In this document: in pieces, positions 31,691 to 42,190 of the stretch
Numbering within the stretch: position 1 is the stretch's first letter
How the letters are laid out: every line of letters starts with the position of its first letter
NCBI GenBank assembly: GCA_039707465.1
Contig: CM077643.1
Location: 380,975,919 to 381,039,918 of the forward strand
DNA from: Rhabdophis nuchalis
Taxonomy: Eukaryota; Chordata; Lepidosauria; Squamata; Natricidae
DNA: 64,000 nt
Direction: 5' to 3'
Notes under the pieces: generated by a model
The model's input: the letters and a program-made list of their open reading frames with translations, nothing else
What the model was told of the DNA's origin: nothing
Database searches by the model: none
Program-made: the position numbers and the translations under genes

Positions 31691-32509
31691 GAATTGGTGA
31701 TGCTTAATAAAGACTGAACAAAACTAAACAATGGTTAGGACCACTACTAAGCCTACCTTGTGTCAGTAAGGGTGGCAAAGGATCAGTATTTCTGCATGCT
31801 CATTGGAGAAGTGAATTGCTTCTTGTTCATCTCGGTTCAGCCAAATTGGAAAGGGTGATTCGGTCTCGGTCGCAGAACTGGAAGTGACCCAGGCTGGCCA
31901 TGCCCCTGAACCAGTTCCCTGGTCTCTTCTTCCATTGCTGGCATGTTTCTGCGGCTTCACAAAACAATTCACAGTCAACTGTGCATGTGCAGAAGTTATT
32001 TAAATATATTTGTCAGAGGTGAAGAAGCTTCTTGGATGAGAAGCAAAATGTCTTCAAAGACAAAAACCCAGAAAGCCCAGTTGCCTCTTGAAAAAAGCAG
32101 TTTTGTTAAAGAGAAATTCAACCTAGGTGGTGGAGAAATTTTCTGACAAAGAGAATAATTAATCAATGGAATAGCTTGCCTCGTGGAGTTATGGCTCCAC
32201 TACTGGACGTTTTCAAAAATAGGGCAACCATTTAACTGGGATGGTATAAGTTCTCTCGCCTTGAACAGGGACACTAGAAGACCTCTGAGGTCCCTTGCAG
32301 CCCTATGATTCCATGATATTTTATATTCTCAGTTCTATGAACGCAAAGGAAAACAATCTGTTGCAAGATATTTTGTTTTTATTAAAATATCTGCTTCATT
32401 AAAGTATTTAATTAACAATTTTCTGGTTCCTTACCAAGCTTATTAAAGATAGGGTACAGAAAGATATACATTTTCAAGAAAAATATAAATCTTTCTTTCT
32501 TCATCAGTA
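31691..32509. other. Intergenic sequence with decayed repeats
   Basis: About 32020-32100 resembles the AAGCTTCTTGGATGAGAAGC...CAGTTGCCTCTTGAAAAAAGC repeat of the 21165-21290 type. About 32145-32330 is an old plus-strand CR1 3' end (AATGGAATAGCTTGCC, CTAGAAGACCTCTGAGGTCCC). No gene seen. Confidence 0.55.
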
Positions 32510-32740
32510 AATACAATAAAATAATGCAATCGCCCAATCCATAATTTTTGCAACGTATATCATGTGAATCTAGCCAAATTCTTCCCATTTGGAATCAAGA
32601 TTTTATTATTTAAATGCTTTTGATACTTGCACATCAATTCAGAACAAATTGCATTGTTCTCATACGAAATGTCATCCTCAGTGAGGAAGTAAAGTCTTTG
32701 GGACAGGTGGCATCCATGACTGTAGGGAGAAAAGGTTTTA
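32510..32740. repeat. Inverted repeat partner of 28120-28345
   Basis: Reverse complement of 28120-28345. It ends where foreign GC-rich sequence begins (about 32741-32850: GGGACCCCCCCAAAAAAGGGG, CGGCGGACGAACCCC), of unknown origin and absent from the inverted unit. Confidence 0.75.
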
Positions 32741-32854
32741 TGGAGGGACCCCCCCAAAAAAGGGGTGCCCCGCCCCGTTAGGGGCAGAAAAAAGAACAAA
32801 ACGGCGGACGAACCCCAAGGTTCGTCCGTCGCCGCCGGGAACAGGAACAGGAAG

Positions 32855-33043
32855 TCCAGCATAACTTATTAAAGTCTCATTCCTCTTCAGGCTTAAAATC
32901 AAAAGCCAGGTGAAAATTCTTTTCTAATTTTGTCATAAATCACATTCCCTCCAGCATAACTTATTAAAGGAATGTGATTTATGACAAAATTAGAAAAGAA
33001 TTTTCACCCGGCTTTTGATTTTAAGCCTGAAGAGGAATGAGAC
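32855..33043. repeat. Near-perfect hairpin: 75-bp arms, 20-bp loop
   Basis: 32874-32948 and 32969-33043 are reverse complements with about one mismatch. The loop (32949-32968) contains CCAGCATAACTTATTAAA, and the same text also lies directly before the left arm (32855-32873). The arm text is the normal unit sequence (compare 27160-27245 and 33425-33500), so the hairpin is a secondary inverted duplication at a junction. Confidence 0.9.
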
Positions 33044-33660
33044 TCCTTCACTGGATATCCTATCTCTTGTTTTGAAAAGGGAACAACTGTTCAAGTATTT
33101 AATATTTGAGGTACATCAAATTAAATGGCAGCAACTGAGATTGTGGCTGTCAGATGGTGAGTGGTCCTTAGTTGTGAATTGTATGATTGATTTTCCCTTT
33201 TCGCCTTTCGCCCCATACGACGCGACCGCAGAATCGTGGGCGGCGTTCCTCGCCTGAATCGAATGCTCCTCTCTGTCACCCATCTTTTGAGATCTCAGAA
33301 TTTAGTGTTGGTCCTCTGGTCCCTAGTTTTCAACCAATTTCAGTGTTATTTGATTTTGTTTTCGGTTATCAGGATGTTTAACTATCCTGAAGTCCTATTA
33401 CCTGTACAGCATAACTTATTAAAGGAATGCAATTTATGACAAAATTAGAAAAGAAATGTCACCCGGCTTTTGATTTTAAGCCTGAACAGGAATGAGACTC
33501 CTTCACTGGATATCCTATCTCTGGATTGGACAAGGGAACAACTGTTCAAGTATTTAATATTTGAGGTACATCAAATTAAAAGGCAGCAACTGAGATTGTG
33601 GCTGTCAGACGGTGAGTGGTCCTTAGTTGTGAATTGTATGATTGATTTTCCCTATGGGTT
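32969..33660 (+). repeat. Local direct duplication (about 225 bp, two copies) at the start of unit 2
   Basis: 32969-33195 is repeated at 33426-33650 (AATG..ATTTATGACAAAATTAG through TGTATGATTGATTTTCCC). The inverted unit has it once (27030-27250). The spacer holds a foreign 60-70 bp Gypsy gag fragment and the normal 33265-33425 sequence. Confidence 0.85.
33196..33262 (+). mobile_element. Gypsy gag micro-fragment
   Basis: Encodes PFAPYDATAESWAAFLA, matching the N-terminus of the gag of the Gypsy element at 34524 (PFAPFDSAKETWVSFMA) but from a different element. It is inserted exactly at the junction between the two direct copies, with no LTR or target duplication. Confidence 0.7.
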
Positions 33661-33921
33661 TGCTTCTTTGTTTACACTTCTCTGTTTTTAGTTTAGATTG
33701 AAAGGTCTGTTGACCAAATTTTAATTCTAGTAACCTGCTCCAACTACTCAAATAAACATTGAGGTAGGCAGGTTCCTGTTAGGAGCCCAATGGCAAGACT
33801 TGAAAAACTGTTTTCTGCTCCTTGAATACAGAGAACGATCATCATTCAGAGGCAAATTGCTTCAATATATGCAATATTTTTTAAACTCATTTCAACCTTT
33901 GTAGGCCTGGAGCCTCGAGAG

Positions 33922-34147
33922 CAGGGGTAGTCAAACTTTTTATACCTACCGCCCCCTTTTGTATCTCTCTTAGTAGTAAAATTTTCTAACCAGCCACCAG
34001 TTCCAAAGTAATGGTGATTTATAAAGTAGGGAAGCCAATTCAATTTAAAAAAGGAAAGTGCTTCAGTATCGGACAAAACCCCTATCTCCCATCATGAAAG
34101 CTGAAATGCCCACTAGTGGGCAGTAGGGACCAGGTTGACTACCACTA
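33922..34147. mobile_element. hAT-type MITE (family 1), unit 2
   Basis: CAGGGGTAGTCAAAC... to ...GGTTGACTACCACTA, followed by CTCTAGAG (34148-34155), which is shared with the next MITE. Homologue of 3881-4106. Confidence 0.85.
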
Positions 34148-34523
34148 CTCTAGAGCTGTGATGGCGAATCTATGGCACTCATACCACAGGTGGCACACAG
34201 AGCCATTATCTGTGTGCAAGCCAGTGTTGCCCTGGCTCGTTCCAGCAGGCATGTGTGCGCTGGCCAGATGATTTTTGGCTTGCCCAGCCATGCTGCCCTT
34301 CCTTTCCCTTCCCAGAAGTCTCTATGTGAGAGACTTGCTGCCTGAAATAAATGGCTATAGTTTTTCTGAGTAAACCTGGTCTGGACTCCCTCATTCTCTA
34401 CAACATCAGAGAATCTAACACTGGCGACGAGGGCTGGGGCCAGGCAGAGCTCTGTTCGCGAAGAAAAATACTTCCTCACGAGAATTTTTTTTTCCTTTTC
34501 TCTTTTGTTGCGGTACGATCACA

Positions 34524-35501
34524 ATGGGATCGGTTCCTCCCTTCGCTCCTTTTGATTCTGCAAAGGAGACCTGGGTCTCATTCATGGCACGCTTCGAGTG
34601 CTTTATCCTGGCCAATGATTACGGGGCGCTGCCTCCAGCCAGGAAATTGGGACATTTTCTGGGTTGCGGCGGCCCAGAGCTCTTCGCAACCGCCCGCACC
34701 ATGGCCGCGCCGACTGAGGTGTACGACGTCCCGTGGGACACCCTGATCGAGCGGCTCCGGGCCCACTACGCCCCGGTGCCGTCGCGGATGACACATCGGT
34801 TCGCCTTTTGGAAGTGCCTACAGAAGCCGGGCCAGTCGGTGGCCGATTTCCTTCAGGCACTCCGAGTAGCAGCTATCCCCTGCGATTTCGCCCCCGCCTT
34901 CCTAGGCGAATCGCTGCTTGAGCAGTTTATTTGGGGACTCAGGGAAATCCGCCTCAGAAGACACCTGCTCGCCCGGACGGAGCTGACCTTGGAACAGGCA
35001 GTGGACGAGGCCAGGGCATTTGAAATGTCCGAGTCCTCGGTCTTTGACCGGGACCTGGACCACCAGCCGGTTGCCCGCACCTGCCTGGTGGAGGACTCTG
35101 ATGACCTGGACGAAGAGGACCAGGTCGCCTACGTGCGCTCGGCCGGCTGCAGGCCCACCACTCAGTCAGCCTCCGCCTCCGGACCCCAAAAATGCTTGGG
35201 TTGCGGGGGAAGACACCCCCGAGCCGACTGCCCATTCCGGGCCACCACTTGCCGCTGCTGCGGCCGAAAGGGCCACCTGGCTGCCGTCTGCTGTGCCGCA
35301 GCGCCAACCGACTCGCCACCCACCCCAGAGCCCCAACGGCGCACCGGAGACGACCGGAGGGGACAGGCGGCCCACCAGCCCGCCCAGAGACGCCAGGGCC
35401 GATGCCAACAGCCACAGCCGTCTGGTTGCTTCGCCTTGACGGACGCACCCCCCCCCCGCTGGAAGCCTTGCCCGAACGTACGCAGCTTCAAACGACTGTA
35501 A
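34524..35501 (+). CDS. Gypsy gag (325 codons, open)
   Basis: Capsid-type N-terminal domain (FAPFDSAKETWVSFMARFE; WDTLIERLRAHYAP; FLQALRVAAIPCDF), an acidic linker (EDSDDLDEEDQ) near residues 190-205, then two zinc knuckles: CLGCGGRHPRADC (CX2CX3HX4C) and CRCCGRKGHLAAVC (CX2CX4HX4C). It packages element RNA in a virus-like particle. The start ATG is about 100 bp after the 5' LTR. The frame ends after a run of C residues at about 35447, and pol continues in the -1 frame. Either programmed frameshifting or a homopolymer indel explains the offset. Confidence 0.88.
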   Translation: MGSVPPFAPFDSAKETWVSFMARFECFILANDYGALPPARKLGHFLGCGGPELFATARTMAAPTEVYDVPWDTLIERLRAHYAPVPSRMTHRFAFWKCLQKPGQSVADFLQALRVAAIPCDFAPAFLGESLLEQFIWGLREIRLRRHLLARTELTLEQAVDEARAFEMSESSVFDRDLDHQPVARTCLVEDSDDLDEEDQVAYVRSAGCRPTTQSASASGPQKCLGCGGRHPRADCPFRATTCRCCGRKGHLAAVCCAAAPTDSPPTPEPQRRTGDDRRGQAAHQPAQRRQGRCQQPQPSGCFALTDAPPPRWKPCPNVRSFKRL

Positions 35502-38500
35502 AACTGGAGGGGGTGGGGGTCCGCATGGAAGTGGACTCGGGTTCCTCCAGGTCCATCATCTCCCAGGCCCAGTTGGCTAGGATCCGCCCCGGCCTCTGCC
35601 TGGACGTTTTGTCCCCTCCTCTGACAGTCCTGCGGGACTACCAAGGGGCTTCTATTCCCACGTTGGGCCAGATATCCCTGGGGGTGGAGTACGGGGCTTT
35701 CAAGGGAAGGTTGCCTATCTTAGTGGTCTCCGACCCCCTAGCGGCCATTATCGGCCTGGATTGGTTTCCCGCGCTGGGCCTGTCAGTGCACGGGGTCCAT
35801 TCCGTCCCAGCTACCTCCCCCGTCTCCGGGGTTTTGGAGGAGTTCGCCGACGTGCTAGACGGCCGGCTGGGCTCCTACATAGGCACCCCTGTCTCTCTGA
35901 ACCTTGACCCCCAGGTTGCACCTATTAGGCTCAAGGCCCGCAGGCTGCCGTTCGCCCTGAAGCCCAAGGTCGAGGCTGAACTTGACCGGTTAGTGGCACA
36001 GGGCGTGCTCGAGCCCATTGACCAGGCGAGATGGGAGACCCCCATAGTAGTCCCCATCAAACCCGACGGGTCAGTACGCATCTGCGCCGACTACAAGTCG
36101 ACCATCAACCGTGGGCTCCAGGCGAACCCATATCCAGTCCCAGTAGTCCAGGACCTGCTCCATTCCCTGGGGCGAGGCTGCATATTTGCGAAACTGGATA
36201 TGGCCCAGGCCTATCAACAGCTCCCGGTGGATGACGCGGCTGCGGAGGCGCAGACCATTGTCACCCACCGAGAGGCTTTCCGGTGTCGCAGGTTACAATT
36301 CGGAGTGTCCGTCGCCCCGGGGATCTTCCAGAGCCTAATGGAGCGCTTGCTCCACGAGCTCCCAGGCGTGGTCCCATATTTTGACGACGTTCTGATAGCT
36401 GCTTCCAGCGTCTCAGAACTCGCCAAAGTGCTAAGGAAGGTCCTCAGTATTTTCAGGGGCGCGGGATTAAAACTGAAGCGCAGCAAATGCGTTTTTGCTG
36501 CGCCGGAGGTGGAGTTCCTGGGCTTCTTGATCGATGCCCGGGGCATCCACCCCACCCCCAAGAAGGTCAAGGCCATCAGGAATGCCCCCACGCCAGCCTC
36601 CAAGATGGAGCTGCAGGCATTCCTCGGCCTCTTAAATTTCTACGCGCCTTTTCTACCCCATAAGGCTACGCTAGCCGAGCCGCTACATCGATTGCTCGAT
36701 TGATCCGCGGCCTGGCGCTGGGACAACCGCGAAGCGCATGCGTTCGCGGCTGTCAAAGCCACGCTTACGTCAGAGGCAGTCCTAGTCCAATATGATGACA
36801 GGCTGCCTTTGACATTAGCGTGCGATGCCTCCCCTTTCGACCTGGGGGCCGTCCTGAGCCATTCCTTCCCAGATGGCTCGGAAGCCCCCATTGCTTTTTG
36901 GTCCCAGACAATGTCTCCCACTGAGAGAAACTATAGCCAGATAGACAAGGAGGCTCTGGCTATGGTGTCCGGAATCAAAAAGTTCCACCAGTACCTGTAC
37001 GGTCGGACTTTTGCTGTCTTCACAGACCACAAGCCTCTCCTTGGGCTTTTGGCCGGTGACCGTCCGACCCCCCCCCCATCCTCTCTCCCAGGATGACCAG
37101 GTGGACGGAGTTCCTGGCAGCGTATAATTACACGCTGTACTACCGTCCTGGCAAGCAACTCGGGCACGCAGATGCCCTGAGCAGATGCCTCCTCCCCAAG
37201 GCGGATGAGGAGCCAGTGCCGGCACTGTCCGTCTTGTCTGTGGCTGACTCCAGCCTGCCATTGACGTCCTCGGACGTCGCTGCCCGGACGAAGGCCGACC
37301 CTGTCCTGTCCCAGGTCTCCACTTGGGTCCTGTGAGGGTGGCCTCAGGGCAGCGTGGCCGAAGAGTTTCGGCCGTACAAGACACGCCAGCTGGAGCTCTC
37401 GCTCCACTGCGGCTGCTTGTGCTGGGGGGACCGGGTCATCATACCCCCCCTCTCCATCACCAGGTGCTCCGGACGCTCCACGCTGACCACCCCGGCATAG
37501 CTCGGATGAAGGCGCTCGCCCGCAGCTATGTGTGGTGGCCAGGCGTGGATGCGGAGGTGGCTGCCTGGGTTGGGGGCTGTGTCCCTTGCCAGTCCTCCCG
37601 CTCCGCCCCCCCGGTCGCGCCGCCCAGGGAGTGGGATTTGCCCCGGAGCCCGTGGTCCAGGCTCCACATAGACTTTGCCGGCCCCTTCCGGGGCCAGATG
37701 TTCCTGGTGGTCGTGGACGCCTACTCCCGCTGGGTGGAAGTCATCTTGATGGCTTCCACGACAGCTGAGAGTACGGTCAGGGCCTTGCGTCGCCTCTTCG
37801 CGACGCACGGGTTGCCGGACATCGTGGTGTTCGACAACGGGCCCCAGTTCCAATCCGCCACCTTCCAGGAGTTCCTGGCCTCGCAAGGAATCCGGCACGC
37901 GCCAGTGGCCCCTTATCATCCGGCCTCCAACGGCCGGGCAGAGAGGGCCATCCGCTCGGCCAAGGAGGCCTTGGGGAGGATGACCAAGGGGGACTGGCCT
38001 GCAAGGGTGGCTGCTTACCTGCTAGGTCAGCATTCCACTCCTTGCCCGGCCACCCGGAAAAGCCCCGCCGAGCTCTTGATGGGTCGCCGCCTGCGGACCA
38101 CCTTGGACAGGCTGCACCCATCATACAATGACGTGCAGCCTTGCAACCTGGGGACCCCCCCTTCCCACCTATTCCAGCCTGGGGACCCTGTGTACGCCCG
38201 CAAATAGGTTCCGGCCACCATCGCTGAGCTAACGGGTCCCTGCTCTTTCAGGCTCAGCCTCCCGGATGGATCCGAGTGGCGGCGCCACTTGGATCAGCTA
38301 AGGCGCTGCCTGCCGACACCACCACCACCCCCGGCACCGGAGCTGCCCTGCCCAGTTGCCCCGGTTGGGCCTTTCGGGAATTATTCCGCACCACCGCTTG
38401 GGGCCTTCGCTTGTTCAGGCCCCCCTGACTTGGACGCCGCCTTCCGGCAAACACTGCAACACTTAGATCAAACCGCTGGGGACGTGCGGGCCTTTGCGCC

Positions 38501-38780
38501 TAAAGGCCCGCCCTACACCGCCGCAACCAACCGGCAAACACCAACCATCTATGCCCCGGTCGCCGCGCCCCCTCGCCCCGACTCACCAGTCCAGACGGCT
38601 CCGCCTCTTCGGCTTGGCCTCTCTGACATCACCGCCTGGAACTCCACTCCCCGTAGGGAGGAGCTTCCACAGGAGCGACTCACCTCGTCGGGTTCTCCGC
38701 AGCAACTGAGGCGGTCTGGGCGGACCCGGCGCCGCCTCGCCTATTTAGCAGACTACGCATGCTCCAGGCTCCAAGATTGA
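35192..38780 (+). pseudogene. Gypsy pol (protease, RT, RNase H, integrase), broken
   Basis: Domains in order: protease with MEVDSGSSRSII (about 35525); RT with FAKLDMAQAYQQLPV and YFDDVLIAA (about 36380); RNase H with LACDASPFDLGAVL (36809 on) and FTDHKPL; integrase with an H-H-C-C knuckle (HADHPG...CVPCQ), then catalytic HIDFAGP, VFDNGPQF and SNGRAERAI; proline-rich tail to 38780. Breaks are a TGA at 36701-36703, a frameshift at the C run near 37066, a TGA at about 37333-37335, a frameshift at the C run near 37444 and a TAG at 38205-38207. Both TGA codons fit decay of a CpG-containing arginine codon. Residual frames remain long, so the insertion is not very old. Confidence 0.9.
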
Positions 38781-38805
38781 CAACCAAGCCGCGCATGCGC
38801 GGACC

Positions 38806-38820
38806 GAGGGGGGAAAGGGG
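38806..38820 (+). other. Gypsy polypurine tract
   Basis: GAGGGGGGAAAGGGG directly before the 3' LTR start TGTTGTG. This is the expected site of plus-strand DNA priming. Confidence 0.9.
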
Positions 38821-39170
38821 TGTTGTGTCCTCGACCTGCGACCGGTCTCGACTTGCGACCGGCCGCAGGTCTTCCAGGCTGCCACTTGAAGCCATGGGGA
38901 CAGGCTGTAGCAAGCCGGCTAACCACCAGACACGCCTGATTGGCTAGGGCGCGCCTGGCGGGAAGCCGGCTCTTGCCGCGGCCTGATTGGCTCCCCGTTT
39001 GACAGCTCTATATATAAATGGCTATCAAACGCGGGAGCCCCTGTCTACCGCTCCTTTTCAGTATTTGTACATAGTTGATTTATCTTGCTGCCTGAAATAA
39101 ACGGCTATAGTTTTTCTGAGTAAACCTGGTCTGGATTCCCTCATTCTCTACAACATCAGAGAATCTAACA
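38821..39170 (+). repeat. Gypsy 3' LTR (350 bp)
   Basis: Starts TGTTGTGTCC and ends GAATCTAACA. Contains TATATATAAA at 39009-39018 and AATAAA at 39096-39101, consistent with U3 promoter and R polyadenylation signals. Only its last 87 bp are present in the 5' LTR remnant. Confidence 0.9.
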
Positions 39171-40009
39171 CAAGGCTCGTGTGGAGGCCTCCAGACGATC
39201 TCCAGGGTGTTTGGGAGGCCATTTTTGCCCTTCCCAGGCTCCTAGAAAGTCTCTGGAACCTGGGGAGGGAGAAAAATGGGCCTACCAGGCCCACCAGAAG
39301 TCAGAAAATGGGCCACTTCAACCTTCCAAAGGGCCTCATGGCTAGGGGGGCAGGGGCGGCCAAAGCTCTAGGGGCTTTCTTGGAGTCTGGGTAGGGTAAA
39401 AATGGGCCTACCGGAAGTTGGGAAACAGGCTGTTTCTGGCCTCTGGAGGCTTCAATGAGGCCCCAAAACAAGGTGCGGTGGGTATGGAGTTCTGCACCCC
39501 TGTACCTGGAGGCGGGAATTGAATTAGGGTTCAATTCACACACGCACATGCGCTTTTGCTACCCAAGGGAAAAAAGGTTCGCCATCACTGCTCTAGAAGT
39601 TTCAGAACAAAATGCTAATAGCCAACATGGTTTGGGATGACAAGAGGCTGGTAAAGACAGCTTATAATAGAGAATCCACTGAAAAAGGACCACTTCTCTT
39701 GTGGGAATTTATATCGTTTCTCAATCTTAGAAACTTTAAGGTGTCTGGACTTCAATTCCTAGAATCTGAGAACTCTCGGAGTTGAGGTCCAGACACTTTA
39801 CAATTGCCAAGGTTGTGAGATACTAATCTGAAGCCTTCTGGTGACCATTATAGTATTCTGTAGCAAGTTTCCCTTGAGAACTCATTTGTTTCCCACCAGT
39901 GTTCCTCCATTTGTTTGGAAATCAGCACTCTTAGAAATCCCCAAAGCCTTGCACCATTTTCAGATTCGGAGGCCTTAATTGAGATTCAGATATGACACGT
40001 GGATTTTAT

Positions 40010-40050
40010 TTCCAGGAAATCTCCACCCTCTCCTCAAGCGGTCTATATAA
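40010..40050 (+). promoter_or_regulatory. Chemokine C promoter: STAT/kappaB-like motif and TATA box
   Basis: TTCCAGGAA/GGAAATCTCC at 40010-40024 and TATATAA at 40044-40050, with CACGTG upstream near 39997. The layout is identical to copies A and B. Confidence 0.65.
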
Positions 40051-40141
40051 CACGAGAAGTTCTGCCTCTCAGCATGGAACTAGGGAGGTGCACAAGCTAC
40101 CCCAACTACTATTTCTTCTCTCCTTTGATCCAAGAGCAGAG

Positions 40142-41212
40142 ATGAACAGCTCCCTGGCTACCCTCGCCATCTTCCTGATTGCTGCTATGTCCTTATCCCA
40201 AGCTCACACTTCATCCCGTAAGACTTCATTTTCTTTTCTTTTTCAGCATCCCACCTACATTCTGAGAGCGGTTAGGCAGCTAAGGGTTAAAACTGGACTT
40301 GTCAGCTGAAAAGTCAACAGCTTAGACAGTATTTTAAACCATTAAAATGACACTAGTCTCTTTTCCTGTCTTCCAGTCATCCACAAATGCTGTATTAACT
40401 TTATACCCAGGTCACTTCCACTGAAAATCTTGAAGTCCTATGAACATACAGGTCCCTTGTGTTACAAAAAAGGTGTCATGTAAGTACTTTTAAAAAATCT
40501 ATCAACTCCGAAGTGATTCCTGAATATGTTAAATGTGATGTTGGCTGCCCTTGAAACATCTAGTATTTTTGTGTGCACCAGCCATAATCATCATATTTCC
40601 CTGTGTGGACTTTACATGAATTTAACTTAAATGTAAAATGAGTTGCGGTCCTTGTGGATAGGCATTCCCACCCAACATATCACAATGAGGCCAGAGAGTT
40701 CTTCACACAGACAAAAAATATCGATTTGTTTTTTGCAATAAACATTAATGAAGAGGTGGGGTTGCAATTGCAAGGCCCTTGGCTGCTATTTGATTTATTT
40801 CTCACCCCGTCTGCAGATATCCTTATGCCAAAATCTACATTTATCTCCCTCTTGAAAGGGCCTGTGTGCAGGTTTAGTTCAACACTTCACAACTTTCAGG
40901 CAAATCAGTCCTTTAGCTTAAATGTTGAAATTAATTGAAAGGTTTAGTGGACATCTGCCCATGCACCCCCTTTCATGAAATCAATTTGGAACAGGAGCCT
41001 CTTGAGGGCAACTGATGGGAGGGATCAGATCTGTGCCCTTGAAAACTGAGTGTGGTTCCAATTGTAGAGAATTGTTTTCTTTCCTTCTTGTGACAAAATA
41101 TACATGTTTATGTCTCTTCTGCAGATTTACCACACAAAAAAGAAATCATGTTTGTGCAGATCCCAAAGCACTGTTGGTCCAGGATCTTATAAAACAGTTG
41201 CCCCATACCTGA
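40142..41212 (+). CDS. CC chemokine, copy C (three exons, 88 aa)
   Basis: Secreted CC chemokine almost identical to copy A. Exons are 40142-40217, 40377-40479 and 41125-41212 (76, 103 and 88 nt), with the same intron phases and GT-AG borders. The signal peptide is MNSSLATLAIFLIAAMSLS. Cysteines are Cys30, Cys31, Cys54 and Cys70. Exon 3 is identical to A. By hand, exon 1 differs from A at 7 of 76 bases (four amino-acid changes, all in the signal peptide: residues 4, 5, 10 and 15). Intron 1 differs at 2 of 159, and exon 2 at 2 of 103. Residue 53, just before the third cysteine, is Leu here and Trp in A and at the equivalent position in B. Polyadenylation signal AATAAA at 41486-41491. Confidence 0.93.
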
Positions 41213-41959
41213 CAACCCCCCACCTCCTTCATATTCACCCGGAGAATCCCCAAGAAGTCAAAGCTTTTTAAATGCTTCAGCGGTGGAAAAAAAGAACATG
41301 TATGACTCTTATTCTGACCTTGCACACTCCTAACTTAAACTTCATTGATGGAAGATGAAATAATGCATTTTATTTTAATTATGAACCAATATCTTCTATA
41401 TTAATATTATTTTTCTTTTAAAAGAAGGAGTTCATTTGTCTAAACTAAAGGTTCTGAAAAATATTTGACAGACACGTAACGTATGAATAAATCTCAGGGT
41501 TATGGAATCCATACATGTCTCTTCTTGACTATGTTTGAAAACTTTTCCCAAAGCTCCTTCAGGTTACACAACAATTCTTATTTCATTGAAAGATTGACTA
41601 GGACTCTGTCTGGGCTCTGGCCCTTCTCCTTCCCGGGGAGTGGGGATTCTTGGACCGTCCATCTGCTCCTGCACCACCATTCATAACATCCCTCCTTTTC
41701 AGACTTGAAAGATGGATGTCAGCCTTGCAAGGTAGACTAGACAGGAAACATTGTGAGATGAGCTAATAGTACTTTATTGTAAGGTCCCATTAACAGAATC
41801 TTGCAAATCTGAAAATACCTTCCTCTTCCACCCCTTATGCAGCCCAAGAAACTAGGGATGGTCCTTGTTGAGACTCTTGTTCTACTCACATTCCTGATGC
41901 AGGCTGAATTGTCTGTCATCTGCCTCTGTCTGCCCTGACTCCCAAGGTCCTTCCCACAT

Positions 41960-42190
41960 ACCGTTATACCCCCCATTGACTGTTCTGTCAGTGCACTGGC
42001 ACCTATGAGACAGGGAAGCAGCACCATGCAAGTAGCTGTGATACTCTATATTCAGAGTGAAGCCTTCGAAAGTAGCGTGGAAGTGGGAGTGACAGCTGTA
42101 GATGTGGCCTGCTTGGGGTTGAGTGGCTTGCCCGACAGACTGTTATACCCTCCATTGACTGTGCTGTCGGTGCACTGGAACCAGTGGTGA
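41960..42190 (+). repeat. Local duplication with an empty MITE site
   Basis: GTTATACCCCCCATTGACTG...GCACTGG reads straight into CACCTATGAGACAGGG at 41995-42010, the sequence that normally follows MITE family 3 (compare 7703-7720). The same left flank then recurs at 42140-42181 with the MITE inserted. About 42003-42110 duplicates 42668-42770. Unit 2 thus carries both a MITE-free and a MITE-bearing version side by side. Confidence 0.75.

Larger units (their letters stand above)
34331..39170 (+). mobile_element. Ty3/Gypsy LTR retrotransposon (Mag-like), 5' LTR truncated
   Basis: Order is truncated 5' LTR, primer-binding region, gag, PR-RT-RNaseH-integrase, polypurine tract, 3' LTR. The 3' LTR is 38821-39170 (350 bp, TGTTGTG...TAACA). 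The 5' LTR keeps only its last 87 bp (34334-34420), with two mismatches to 39084-39170. The primer-binding site would start TGGCGACGAG at 34422. RT sequence (ARWETPIVVPIKPDGSVRIC) and gag style are like the Mag/K02A2.6-type Metaviridae. There is no envelope ORF. Three in-frame stops and at least two poly-C frameshifts make it defective. It is absent from units 1 and B. Confidence 0.92.
34156..39590. mobile_element. hAT-type MITE (family 2), unit 2, split by Gypsy
   Basis: Left part 34156-34330 and right part 39171-39590, the latter ending GGTTCGCCATCACTG then CTCTAGAA. Together they match 4115-4732 except for about 13-18 bp lost at the Gypsy 5' junction. Confidence 0.88.

Noticed and set aside
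32040..32070. Hammerhead ribozyme
   Set aside because: GGATGAGAAGC plus AAAATGTC only partly resembles the CUGAUGAG...GAAA core. Two core positions differ and no convincing stems can be drawn by eye.
37344..37919. Antisense ORFs of 115-191 codons across the Gypsy pol
   Set aside because: Shadows of a GC-rich coding sequence on the opposite strand. The sense frame carries all recognised domains.
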